A stretch of 64,000 nucleotides of DNA from Pegoplata infirma (GCA_963921195.1 OY992537.1:32776410-32840409); one strand, 5' to 3'; positions 1-11,388 are shown, counted from the first letter of the stretch. A program made the numbers and translations. The notes: generated by a model from the letters alone, not told the origin.

Positions 1-830
1 GGGCAGGTCATACATTTGACTTCTCTACATACATTACTAATTTAGTTTTCCCCAGGGGAGCACCCCTACAAAGTGGAAATACGGCGTAGGTATGTTCAGA
101 AAAAATGTAGGGGGCAAAAATTAATGGGGGTCAGTTTGCATTTACCGTTCCTAAAAGGCAGAATGGGAGCGGTAGGCGCAGATTTTATAAAAAAAAAATT
201 TAAAAATAAAAAAAATGTGTGGGGACACCCTTAAGGCTTTAAAATAGAGGGTAGGTTTGTTTGTGGAAAATGTTGGGGCTGAAAAAATATTGGGGGTCGG
301 TCACATATTTAACTTCTCTAGGGTCACCCCTGCGATAGTTAGAGCGGTGGGAGCAAGATTTACAAAAATGTCGTTTTGTGTGGGAGACCCCTTAGGAATT
401 GGAGATATGGAATTGGTATGTTCAGAAGAAGTGTTGGGGGCTAAAAATTATTGGGGGTTGGTCTTGATAATGACCCCTCTAGGAGGCACCATTGGACCGG
501 TAGGAGCTGATTTAATATGACAATTTAAGAAAAAATTAAAAAAATGCATGGGGACCACCCTAAGGATTGAAGATAGGGGGTAGGTATGTTCTAAGAAAAT
601 GTTGGGGTTGAAAAAATATTGGGGGTCGGTCATACATTTGATTCCTCTAGGGTGACTTCTAGGACAGCTAGAGCGGTAGGAGCAAGATTTTTTAAAAATT
701 GAACCTTTGTATGGGACCACCCTTAGGGGTTGGAGATAGGGCTTAGGTATGTTTGGCAAAAGTGTTCAGGGGGAAAAAATAATGGGGGCCGGTCTCACAT
801 TTGACCCCTCTAGGAGCAAAACCAGGGGAG
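1..830 (+). repeat. Tandem ~165-bp repeat array
   Basis: The phrase GGGGGTCGGTC, or a close variant, recurs with its G-run at 126, 292, 453, 621 and 784, spacings of 166, 161, 168 and 163 bases. Between these marks the copies share GTGGGAGACCCC, GGAGATAGGG, GGTATGTTC and GAGCGGTAGGAGCAAGATTT. This is a diverged satellite-like array cut by the left window edge. The same unit returns at 59.65-60.54 kb inside a giant inverted repeat. The short frames here (257-520, 448-759, 749-958) run through repeat units on both strands and look non-coding. Confidence 0.8.
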
Positions 831-1490
831 TTTTGGGCCTTTTTGTGGATTTTTTCCCCTCTACGCCCAACTTTGACCCCGATGAGCGACCCCTAGATCC
901 TATCCGATCTGCCCCATTTTTTGGCCCATGCATTTTTTTTACGAACCTCACAAAATAAGCGGTTCTAGCGTGTCGAAATCGAAAACTCGTGCACTATCCC
1001 ACCCCTAATCTACATATGTAAACACAATACACATACATACATATTCATATATTCATGTACATTTATACTAGTTTAATGATACTAATATCATGTACATGTC
1101 ATTGACAAGATTATTATTTGCATAATATTGACCAATATATTGGGTATATGGACAATAATGTATACATTTATGTAAATATTCATATGTTTAAGTGTTTAGT
1201 ATGTAGAGTGCAGTGTATGGGTGGAAATAACATGCTCAATAAATATGTTATGCTACTAAAAACAATTATTACAATTTTTCATAAAGAATAATAAAAAAAA
1301 ATATGTATATAAATTTTAAATGTGTGTGGATAAAAATGTAATAAGAAAAGTAATCAATTTACCAAAGTGGACAAATCGTTATTGAAAAACTTGGACAACA
1401 ACAATATTATAAAGAAAACGATTTATAAATTTATAGATATTGAAATAAACTGGGAAGACTTCTGCGGGAAATTTATTTCAAATACGACTA
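831..1490. other. AT-rich spacer, no gene seen
   Basis: After a short GC-richer stretch (831-1010) that ends the satellite, the sequence is AT-rich with many ACATACAT and TATACATT words. I see no coding potential, RNA gene or element end here. Confidence 0.5.
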
Positions 1491-1493
1491 CAC

Positions 1494-1800
1494 CATTTAC
1501 AGATGTAATTCGTAAAAGATCAGTTGTAATTCGAAGATTCCAATTGTAATTCGAATATTCCAATTGTAATTGGAAAGATATCAATTGTAATTGGTAAACG
1601 ATCAATTGTAATTCGTAAAAGATCAATTGTAATTCTTAAAAGATCAATTGTTATTCGAAAAAGATCAATTGTAATTCGTAAAAGATCAATTGTAATTCAT
1701 AAAAGATCAATTCTAATTCGTAAAAGATCAATTGTATTTCGAAGATTCCATTTACAATTCGAAGATTCCAATTGTAATTCGAAAACGAACGAGTTAATAA
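1494..1800 (+). repeat. Minisatellite with ~21-bp unit
   Basis: About a dozen degenerate copies of a ~21-base unit, roughly GATCAATTGTAATTCGTAAA, run head to tail. Each unit holds the palindrome AATTGTAATT or CAATTG. The last copies form the left arm of the palindrome at 1,741-1,900. Confidence 0.8.
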
Positions 1801-1900
1801 AAAAAAATGTTTTTAAAGGCGTACAAAACAATTTTTTGTTGCTTTACTCGTTCGTTTCCGAATTACAATTGGAATCTTCGAATTACAAATGGAATCTTCC
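1741..1900. repeat. Palindrome with ~57-bp arms
   Basis: Positions 1,741-1,797 (GAAGATTCCATTTACAATTC onward) are nearly the reverse complement of 1,844-1,900, around a ~46-base AT-rich loop. A second short inverted pair, GCGTATGATT and AATCATACGC, lies just downstream at 1,902-1,949. The structure could be a small foldback element or a secondary rearrangement of the minisatellite; no target duplication is visible. Confidence 0.75.
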
Positions 1901-2166
1901 AAGGCGTATGATTAATTTTGAAATTGCCTTTAAATAACAATCATACGCGACGGTGCACAGTGGACTATTTTTAACAATTTGGCTATTCCGTAAAGCTGTG
2001 TTTATATTTATATATATACCACTGAGTATTAAGACCTGTCAAAAAATCGTGTGTAATATGATTTTGTTGACAGTCCATAAGACTTTTGATTTTATGAAAT
2101 ATTTCAAAAAATGGCTGTGTGTTATTAGATTTGCATACAAAGAGCTGTTTTTAAAAATGAGCTAAA

Positions 2167-3571
2167 CCCAGCAAAACTTAGATTACCAAATAAGGTATAA
2201 AATATGGTATAGGATCTCTTATTTTATACATTGCAGCATTGATGATTTTAACAGGCGATGAGACTCAAAGTAATGCATCCACATTATCACATAGAATACC
2301 AGTAAGGTATAAAATAAGTCATAAATTTATAACGAAGAATACGAGTAAGGTGTAAAATATATGATATTTTATAGGTTACGAGAAATGAAATAATATAGCA
2401 TACCAGAAGATAATATATAAGGTGTTACGAGTAGTGAAAAAGTAATTTTGTATTAAATTTACTCACGTGATTGTAAGTGAGTGCAAGTAGATAGAATATG
2501 CTCATGAGCAGGGAAACCAATAATATGCTCTTAAAACACGTTTTATGCGCTTAAAAAATGCCCTTAAAAACGGAAAATATGCTCTAAAAACAATAAAAAT
2601 ATGCTCTTAAAAAAATTATGTCCCTTTTTTTGCGGTGTTTTTTACAATTTGTTAGAGAATAGACCCTCCAAATACCGTTTATATTTAATATTTTCTACCA
2701 AGTTGCTGAATCTAAAGAAAACATAGTTTCATATACCGATATGAAGCAAGAACAGGCCAAAGGGGAGTCAATCGTCACAATTCCGTAATTGTTGAAAAAA
2801 ATCATCCTTGTTGGATAAAAAATTTAAAAATAAATGGTGTCATAAAAAATATTCGAAAAGAATGCTCTAAAAATGAAAAAAAAAAAATGCTCTAAAAATG
2901 TAAAAAAATGCCATAAAAATGTAAAAAAATGCTCAAAAAAGTGGAAAAATGCTCTAAAAATTGAAAATATGCGCTAAAAATATGCTCTTATGCTAAAATA
3001 TGCTCTTAAACCTAAAATATGCAAAAATATGCTCTTAAGGCTTAAATATGCAAAAATATGCTCTAACAAATCGATGCCAGATTTCTTAAAAACTTCTGAA
3101 ACGGATAAATACCTTGACCATTTATCAATAAAATGCACAGGAAAAAACATGATACTGCATATTTTTGGTTTCCCTTTTCATGAGTTTGTGTCGTTAGAAA
3201 TTTCCTGTCGTGAGCCCATCTCTAGTTTTAACTTATGCATTTTTTTATAAAATTATTATTTTTTATGTTATTGTAATGCATTATGCATTCAATTATAAAT
3301 AATGCATTATTTCAAACTTTCAAATAATACATAATGTAACCAAATATAAGTCATCCATGATTTAATGTTTAGAAATAATAAATATGAAATACATTTTATC
3401 CAATAATCATGCATTACGTAGCAAATTATTAGTAATGCATTATTTTTCACTTGAAAATAATACTTTGTGGAACAAATGTTTGGTAAGACATCCTAAAATA
3501 ATGCTACAAATAAGGTATATACATTACCTGGTAATGTGTTATATAATCACTACCCATTACCAAAGTTTTGC
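2167..3571. mobile_element. TIR element CCCAGCAAAACTT, copy 1 (MITE)
   Basis: The element starts CCCAGCAAAACTTAGATTACC-like and ends in the reverse complement of CCCAGCAAAACTTTGGTAA. Its interior matches the complete copy at 12,307-13,039 on the opposite strand, including the words around ATTGCAGCATTGATGATTTT and a CTCACGTGATTGTAAGTGAG stretch. It is longer than copy 2 only because a hAT-like element sits at 2,509-3,176. There is no transposase frame, so it is non-autonomous. Copy 2 shows a TA target duplication, which suggests a Tc1/mariner-like mobiliser (inference). Confidence 0.82.
2509..3176. mobile_element. hAT-like MITE nested in CCCAGC element
   Basis: Terminal inverted repeats read CAGGGAAACCAATAATATGC at the left and the complement of AAGGGAAACCAAAAATATGC at the right. 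Flanking octamers are CTCATGAG (2,501-2,508) and TTCATGAG (3,177-3,184), an 8-bp duplication with one mismatch. The sister element at 12.3-13.0 kb reads straight through this point (GCTCGTGAGTGTGTGTCG on its sense strand), giving an empty site. The interior is built from ATGCTCTTAAAA-like repeats plus a ~100-base stretch with AAAACATAGTTT and ATACCGATATG that recurs at 6.33-6.40 kb. Confidence 0.82.
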
Positions 3572-3572
3572 T

Positions 3573-4900
3573 GGGAAACACCTCAATTCAACCGACGAGT
3601 TGACCGTACCCTCTCCAAATTTAATGAAATTAAGTACTGGGGTTTACTTTAACAAAAAAGAGATTTTGCCAATTTTTCAGGCTTCTGGTCATTCCAGTAT
3701 TCGAGATATGCGGTCTTGAAAATTAACAAAATCGTATATATTTGACAAAAGTGTTATGACATAAATAAAGATATCTCAAAAAGTAATAATAATACAGGTC
3801 TCATTAAGGCTTCAAATAATAGGTAATGAGACAGCCTTTAAAATGGTTTTTCCCAAGATTTTTTTTGAAAAAGGTCAAAGGTCATTGGTTTTAACCTTAA
3901 TTTTTGGAGAGCTATATCTCAAAAAACGATAATTTAAAAATTTTGGAAAAAATATATGTTGTTAACAATCACCTATACTACTTAAATTTAAATTTTCAGG
4001 ATGGAGACTTCATTGGAACTTTTAATATTAATAGAAACATTGTGACAGGAAAGAAAAAGCGGTGTAATTTCCCTTAGAAAAAAAATATTTTTTTTTTTGT
4101 CTTTGAAATTCTGGTACCAAAATTAATTTTTCTGAATGTTTTTGACGTGCTGAGTCCAAATATTACCTTTGAACTGGCCTATCGCCATTACTTTTCAAGA
4201 TATATGCACCTAAATGTTCAAAAAATAGCATTTCAGCAATTTTTACACTTTTATGTGCAGATATCTCGAAAACTAATAGCGATGGGCCAGTTCTAAGGTC
4301 ATAAATGGACCCAGCACGTCAAAAACATTCAGAAAAGTGAACTTTGGTTCCAGAATCTCAAAGACAAAAAAAATGTTTTTTTTTCTAAGGGAAAATACAC
4401 CACTTTTTATTTACTGTCACTATGTTTCTAGTAATATTAAAAGTTCCAATGAAGTCTCCATCCTGAAAATTTAAACTTAAGTACTATAGGTGACCCTTAA
4501 TAACATATATTTTTTCCAAAATTTTAAAAATATCGTTTTTTGAGATATAGCTCTCCAAAAATTAAGGTTAAAACCAATGACCTTTGACCTTTTTCAAAAA
4601 AAATCTTGGGGAACGCCATTTTAAAGGCTGTCTCATTACCTATTATTTGCAACCTGACTGAGACCTGTATTTTTATTACTTTTCGAGTTATCTTTATTTC
4701 TATCAGAACACTTTTGTCAAATATAAACGATTTTGCCAATTTTCAAGACCCCATATCTCGGGAAGAAAAACTACCAGAAGTCCAAAATTTTGGCACTATG
4801 TTTTTTTTGTAAGGGCCCAACTATATTCCAAGTTTCATAAAATTCGAAAGGGGTAAGGTCAAAAATGCTACTTTTTTCGGTTGTATTGAGGTGTTTTAAC
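3573..4900. repeat. Long foldback, ~650-bp arms
   Basis: The left arm (3,573-4,212) and right arm (4,252-4,900) are imperfect reverse complements around a ~39-base loop. Matching points include AACACCTCAATTCAACC with GGTTGTATTGAGGTGTT at the outer ends, GATGGAGACTTCATTGGAAC with its complement, and GAACTGGCCTATCGCCATTA with TAATAGCGATGGGCCAGTTC near the centre. It abuts the TIR of the CCCAGC element at 3,571. The ORFs at 3,384-3,719 and 4,524-4,812 lie on these arms and are not credible genes. No clear target duplication was found. Confidence 0.85.
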
Positions 4901-5825
4901 TCAAATGTCTTTTGATTTTGTTTATGATTTTTTGGCAGTATTAAGACTTTGGTAATATTTTACTTTCTTAAAATCCAAAGACTCGGTGGGATGATCTAAA
5001 CACACCTTAAGTAGATACGAGACCGATTGTAGCGAAATTTATACCGGTTATAGCTAAAGTTACTTCGAGCTTAAGGCTAGACCCCACATTTCAAATTAGG
5101 GTACCACCAGGGCCCCCTAAAGTAAGACATGTTTAGTACGAAAAAAACTTTAAATGCGTGTAAAAAATAATCTAGCGCTTAACTAAAAAACATCTTGAGG
5201 GTTTTGTTATGTAAAATGTCCACTTTCATCTTATTCCGATTCGGAAAGTTATATTTTGTATCACTGTGTTATTAAGGTTATTAACCGCACCCTTTTTAGG
5301 CCTACCCCATGCGGGAAAGACTCCCGCATGGTATGACGAAATTAAAAGTTTAGCCAGTGGACGTTCTAATGTCTAAAAGCACATTGAAAATGAGTCTACA
5401 ATAGATTTTTTTTTCGGTATCAGTAAACCAATTCTGTCATGAAAACAGCAAGTGTTTTGCTGACACAATAAAATTAATTTAAATTTCTTAAATTCGAACA
5501 CATACATATCGAATTGTATGCCATTAACTAAACACAATTTCAATTTAATAGCTGTTTTTATTTAAAAGTTTACATTTTGTAAATTTTATTATTTTTAATT
5601 AAGTATGTTCAAATAAATTGTTGTTATTTACATTTCCAAAAAAAACAAGCTTTTATTACTCAATATGTCTGTGTAAACATCACCAGCCAGCTAAACCTCT
5701 CCTGGCTGCAGTCTTTTTCCAATAAAATTTGTTAAATTAAAATTTTATTATCTACACTTCAATAACTTGATTATATAGCAATTTTAGTTACTTACATACA
5801 TATTTATTTTTGTAATCTTTTTTTT
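4901..5825. other. Unassigned sequence between foldback and hAT-like element
   Basis: Apart from the hairpin at 5,307-5,331, I see no repeats, element ends or coding frames. It is one of the few less repetitive stretches and may be host DNA. Confidence 0.4.
5307..5331. repeat. Perfect 10-bp stem hairpin
   Basis: CCATGCGGGA, a 5-base loop AAGAC, then TCCCGCATGG. It is GC-rich in an AT-rich setting. No T-run follows it and no gene is nearby, so a terminator role is not supported. Confidence 0.6.
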
Positions 5826-6039
5826 CGTTTTTTCAGTGTTGCCATTAAAGGAATCTGAAATTACACATGGATGAAGTCAAAATTACGACTAAAACCCTTA
5901 AGAACTTCTGCATCCAACACTGATGCAAAAATCTTTTTTCGAATTAATGTGGATTTAATGTTAATGATCACAAAAGTGATTTTAAATCATAAAATTATTC
6001 ATTTAACAATTTTGTAGCACATATTTAAAAATTAGTAAA

Positions 6040-8290
6040 AAGTACCGAAATAGTACTATTTGATAACGGTTACGCAATTTTTGATAAAAGAATCTTAAAT
6101 AAGAACATTTAAAAAACAATTACTATAATATTTTTCAATAAAGAAAACCATGTCAAAAAAAGTACTGTTTTTACAAAAAGTACTATTATTAAAAGTACCA
6201 AAAAAGTTCCAAAATGATCCTTTTACTGGTAAAAAAGGGAGACTTCTTACGATTTGTTGAATAGAGCCAAAAATTACAGTTAAGTGTGGGAGTAAGAGGG
6301 TTAATATGGTCCACCAAAATATTTACCTTAATATTTTCTACAGTTGCTGAACACACCCTACTCCTCAGATATAAAGAAAACATAGTTTATACCGATATGC
6401 TTCCCCACCGACCAAATTGGGGAAATTTGAACGCATATCCGATGTGATATTTCAAAACGCCGACACACGTATAGTTTTTTTTTTGTCCTTTACCAGAATC
6501 AATTGTACGAAAACCGTAATCTTTTTTCGTGTTGCACAGTGTAATGAAATGTGATTTTATCCAAAAATGGAAACTTTTTTACTAGGGACTATATACACAC
6601 CAGTATTTTTAATAAAAAAAAAGTACAAAAATAGTACGTTTTTATAAAAAATACCAAAATAGTACTTAAACAAAAATAGCAAAATAATATATTTAAAAAA
6701 AGTACCAAAATAGTACTTTTTTTAAAAAAGTACCAAAATAGTACTTTTTAAAAAGTACCAAAATTGTACTTTTCTGAAAAAAGTCAGCAAATAGTACTTT
6801 TTATAAACTTTTTTTATACCCCCAATTAAAAAAAATAATTTTTATAAAAACGTTATATTTTCAAACTTTTTGTAAAACAGTAATTTAATAAAAAAGTATA
6901 TTTTGGTGTTTTTTTATAAAAAATTAAAGAAGCACTTTAAAAAAATAAATATTTATATAATTATGGTACTTTTTATAAAAAACGGATTTTTTAAATCTTT
7001 TTGTGAAAAAGTACTATGTTGATACTTTTCCAAATAAATATTTTTTTGGTACTTTTTAAAAAATATTAATTTTGTACATTTCTAAAAAAAAAACTTTTGA
7101 AACTTCCTCTTCTTCTTTGATATGAAATCACTACTTTTGTATTTTCATAAAAAATTATTTTGGAACTTCTTTTAAAAATTAACTATTTTGATAGTTTTTA
7201 TAAAAAATATTACGTTTTTGGTACTTTATTTAACCTAAACTTTGTTGGTCCTTTTTTTTAAAAAGCACTACATTTGTACTTATATAAGTAAGTATTTTGG
7301 AATTTCTTTTAAAAATTAACAATTTTGGTAGTTTTCATAAAAAAATATTACGTTTTTGGTACTTTATTTAACATAAACTTTGTTTTTGTTAAAAAGTGCT
7401 ATTTTGGTACTTTAGTTTATTATTAAATTAGTTTATTTTCATTATTTTAAAACCAAAATATTACTTAAACAAAAATTGCAACATAATATATAGATTTAAA
7501 AAAAAGAAACAAAATAGTATTTTTTTGTAAAAAGTACGCGAATAGTACTTTAAATGGAACTCTATCTTTAAATAGAAAAAAAACATTATTTTGGTGTTCT
7601 TTATAACAAGTAAAGTAGCACTTTTTAAATTTATAAAATGTTCTATTATGGTACATTTTAGAAAAATTACATTTTTTTAATGAAAAAGTTCAATTTTGGT
7701 ACTTTTTCTGAAAAATATATTTTTTCTATTTTTTATTAAAAATTACTACTTTTGTACTTTTATAAAATAGAGTTTTGGTACTATATAGTAAAATATACTA
7801 TGTTAGTATATTTTTGTTAAAAAAGTACTATTATAGTACTTTAGTTTAATATTAATTTAGTTTGTTTTCGTTACATTAATACCAAAAAAGTACTTGCAAT
7901 GTTGCTAGTTTTTTATATTACTAGTTTTTTATATTTTTTTTTTTTTTTTGAAAGAACCAAAATAGTATTTTTTTTTTTGCAAAAAGTAAGTGAATAGTAC
8001 TTTTATGTACTTTTTGGTACTCATAAAAAAAAAAAACTTTAATAAAAAAGTTATATTTTCATATATTTTAGTTAGTACTATTTTGGTACTTTTTTGGTAT
8101 GTACTTTTTCTGAAAAAATATTTTTTGGTACTTTAAAAAAAAAATTGCTACTTGTGTAATTTTATGAAATGTATTTTGGAACTTCTTATAAAGATTATTT
8201 TTTTTGGTAGTTTTTATAAGAAATAGTACTTTTTTGATACTTTATGTAAAAGTACTATTTTGGTACTTAAATTTATTAATTTCATTAGTT
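6040..8290. repeat. GTACCAAAATAGTAC palindromic repeat tract
   Basis: Dozens of degenerate copies of AAAAAGTACCAAAATAGTAC, often head to head, fill this tract. AGTAC-n7-GTACT is itself a small palindrome. Larger duplications overlay it: a ~125-bp block (7,140-7,250 and 7,265-7,385) and a ~430-bp spacing between the TTTAGTTTATTATTAA-like blocks at 7,410 and 7,840. The same unit fills 10.6-10.99 kb and 13.5-13.87 kb. The frames at 7,465-7,656 and 8,204-8,413 are repeat translations. Confidence 0.8.
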
Positions 8291-8327
8291 TATTACGTGG
8301 AAGCCTTCAAAGCCAATTATAAATTTA

Positions 8328-9044
8328 CACTCAAAAAAAATCTGGTAAAACGCCTGGTAAAACGCCTTGAAATCCTGTTCTACCAATATTTACCAATTTT
8401 CCTTGTTTTTTAACAAAAAATCGTGTACTTTGATCAAACGAGAACTACAGTTTTATTGGTAATTTTACAAATTTATTTTCGTAATTGTATTTTACCATTT
8501 TGAAAGGTTATTTTACAAAACAAACTGTAAATTTACAACAAAGTTTTTATTACGAGTATTCTAGTTGATTTACAAAAAAAACTGTTATGTTGTTTAACAA
8601 AAAAAAACTATTTTTTTTGTAATTTTTTTTTTATTTAAAATATTTAAAAAAAAAGTTGACAAAATTTTTAAAAATTTATTACGACGATTCTAGTTAATTT
8701 AAAAAAAAAAAAACAGTTATTTTACAAAAATGATTTTGTTACGAGGATTTATGTTATTTAACAAAAAGAAAATTTGTAAATTAACCATTTTGGTTTGTAA
8801 ATTTACCACTTTTTTAACATATTTACCATTTTTTCTGGTAAGTTTATAATTTTTTTTTATTTTTCCGGTTTTAAAACAATATTTTTACCAATAAAATTTG
8901 TTATTTTACCAATTTTTGGTGCATTCAAAATTACAAGGAAATCCTCGTAATTTTACGAGAATTTTACCTACCTCCTATTTTACTAGAATAGCCTCGTAAA
9001 ATCACGAGATTTTTTGGTAACTTTACAAGGTTTTTTTTTGAGTG
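8328..9044. mobile_element. TIR element CACTCAAAA, TTTTACGAG type
   Basis: It begins CACTCAAAAAAAATCTGGTA and ends CTTTACAAGGTTTTTTTTTGAGTG. The flanking dinucleotides are TA and AA, compatible with a worn TA duplication. The interior is made of GTAAATTTAC and TTTTACGAG/CTCGTAAAAT palindromic words. Relatives are at 30,034-30,682, with partial copies at 26.76-27.26, 40.02-40.14 and 63.54-63.77 kb. There is no coding frame. Confidence 0.75.
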
Positions 9045-9559
9045 AAGAGATTATTTCGTATTTATATGGATATCGTAGGTCTATTATGTCTTAACATAAA
9101 TACCCGACAAAAATTTATTTATTTTCTTGAAAAAAATAATTATGGAAGCTGAATTTTCACATAGGTATTAAAAAAATGCCTGCGAATTTTGTACTCTTGC
9201 CCAAAACATTAAATCATGATAATTTTTTTCGGAAGATTTGGGTGTATTTGCCAAAGCAAAGTTTTTTTTAAAAAAAAATATGTTATATTACTTTGCTATT
9301 CCATGTAAAACAAATTGAAATATCAGTCGAGGACCCCATTAAAAAACCAAAAGAGCTGTTCATTTCGTAAGTGAGTGAAAAAAAAATGTTTTTACATTTT
9401 GGAGAGTATAAAAGATTCGGCACCAAAGAATATAACACTCTCACTTGTGTTATGTACATTTGATAAACAAATGGAAATTTTTTGGAAAAGTAGTTTTGGT
9501 AAAAAAAAAAAATGATTTTTTTTTCACGAAAAACAAAATTATGTTAAAAAAAATTTAAT

Positions 9560-10200
9560 GAACCCAAAATTTTTGGTGAAAAAAAGTTTTTGATGAATTT
9601 TATTTGATGAAAAGAACAATTTTTTGATGTAAAAAAATTGATGAAAAAAAAAAATTTTGGTGAGAAAAAAATTGATAATAAAAAATTTTATAAAAAAAAT
9701 TTGATGAAAAAAATTGATGAAAAAAAATATGATAAAAAAAATTGATGAAAAAAAAATATGATATGAAAAAAAAAAAATTATGAAAAAAAAATTGATAAAA
9801 AAAAAATTAATGAAAAAAATTTGATGAAAAAAAAGTTGATTAATAAAAAATTTGATGAAAAAAAATTAATGAAAAAAAAAAAAAAATTAAAAAAAATTGA
9901 TAAAAAAATGATAAAAAAAAGTTTGTTGAAAATAAAATTTTTTATGAAAAAAAAAAAAAATTTGATGAAAAAAAAAAAAATTGATGGAAAAAAAATTGAT
10001 GAAAAAAATTAATGAAAAAAAAAATTTATGAAAAAAAATTTCATAAAAGAAATTTATGAAAAAAAAAAAAATTGATAAAAAAAAAATTCACAAAAAAACA
10101 GTTTGATGAAAAAAAAAAATTAATGAAAAAAAAAATGTGATAAAAAAAAAAAAAATTGAAAAAAAAAAAATTAATGAAAAAAAAAAAAAAATTTGATGAA
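9560..10200 (+). repeat. TTGATGAAAAAAA degenerate array
   Basis: A tract almost free of C, with TTGATG or TTATG spaced by runs of 6-14 A. Its reading frames (9,821-10,012 and 10,156-10,380) give only Lys/Asn/Met/Ile chains and are not genes. Equivalent arrays occur in every composite unit of the window. Confidence 0.85.
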
Positions 10201-10204
10201 AACA

Positions 10205-10430
10205 AATTTTTTTTTTTGTTGAAAAATAATTATGTTACTTTTTATTCACCAGCTGGTGAAAAACGGTTTTATTCACCACGAGGTGAATTATTATCCAAGT
10301 TACAAACCCAAGTTATTAAAATTTTTGGTTTTAAGAATATGAAAATAGTAATTCTTGTTTTCTTTTTCGTTAATTGTTAGCTTATATAGTCAAACTGAGG
10401 TGGCGTCCTGCAACTTTTTTAAAATTAGAC
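10205..10430 (+). repeat. Twin hairpins plus conserved tail (copy 1)
   Basis: Two adjacent hairpins, TTCACCAGCTGGTGAA (10,245-10,260) and TTCACCACGAGGTGAA (10,272-10,287), precede a conserved ~150-base tail with AAGTTACAAACCCAAGTTAT, TTGTTAGCTTATATAGTCAA, GAGGTGGCGTCCTGCAAC and AGACACCATCCTAAAAAC. Other copies are listed at 11,150, 18,625, 25,450, 33,735/34,690, 52,256 and 55,968. Hairpin stems are mostly kept while loops vary. Confidence 0.85.
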
Positions 10431-10554
10431 ACCATCCTAAAAACATTATCATGTTAAAAACCTTTCTTATATGAAAACTTCTTATAGTTTCTTAGAAGAA
10501 ATTGTTGAAAAATCCAAAAAAAAAAACGTTTTTTTCGCTATTTTTTTTTTCATT

Positions 10555-11145
10555 TTTTGAACCGCTAAATTAAAAATAAATAATTTAGAACAATTAATTT
10601 TAATAATTACTATTTTGTTTGTCTTTTTATTAAAAAGGTATTTTGTTATATTTTAATTAAAAAGTACAGTATTGGTACTTTTTATAAAAGTGCAAAAATT
10701 TACTTTTTTAAAAAAGCATATACTAGGATGAAATTTTTAAAAATTACTAAAATGGTACTTATTGATCAAAAGTACTAAAATAGTACTTTTTGATAAAAAA
10801 AAAAACAAAATAGGGATTTATGCAAAAAAGCACCACAGTATTAATTTTTGAAAAAAGATCAAAAGAAGTACTTTTTGAAAAAGTACAAAAGTAGGACTTT
10901 TTGAAAAAAGTACCAAAATAGTACTTTTTGAAAAAAGTACCAAAATAGCACTTTTTGATAAAAAGAATTTTAAGTAATTCTTATTCCAAAAATATAAAAA
11001 AAATTTTCGTACAGAATTTTTGTTATCAATTTTTTTAACCGCTAAATCCCCGATATGGGGATATGAATAAAATTAAATGATTAAAAACAAATATCTAAAA
11101 ATAATTAATTTTAAAAAGTACTATTTTGTTGTTTTAACAGAATAA
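10555..11145. repeat. Foldback centre with GTAC repeats
   Basis: The centre of the complex holds GTACCAAAATAGTAC units (10.7-10.97 kb) and a module (GATATGGGGATATGAATAAA with the following AT-rich ~100 bases, 11,040-11,140) that recurs at 13,450-13,550. So material of the surrounding hAT-like element has been duplicated into the foldback. Confidence 0.65.
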
Positions 11146-11149
11146 TTTT

Positions 11150-11375
11150 TTAGGCTGGTGTCTAATTTTAAAAAAGTTGCAGGACGCCACTTCAGATTGA
11201 CTATATAAGCTAACAATTAACGAAAAAGATAACAAGAATTACTATTTTCATTTTCTTAAAACCAAAAATTTTAGTAATTTGGGTTTGTAACTTGGATAAT
11301 AATTCACCTCGTGGTGAGTAAACGCGTTTTTCACCAGCCGGTGAATAAAAAGTAACATAATTATTTTTCTACAAA
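11150..11375 (-). repeat. Twin hairpins plus tail (copy 2, inverted)
   Basis: The reverse complement of the module at 10,205-10,430, with AGGCTGGTGTCTAATTTT at its left and TTCACCTCGTGGTGAG and TTCACCAGCCGGTGAA at its right. Loop bases differ from copy 1 (TCGT, AGCC), while the stems are intact or nearly so. Confidence 0.85.
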
Positions 11376-11388
11376 AAAACTTTTTTTT

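Noticed and set aside
5307..5331. Transcription terminator
   Set aside because: The hairpin has no T-run and no gene nearby, and this is a eukaryotic setting.
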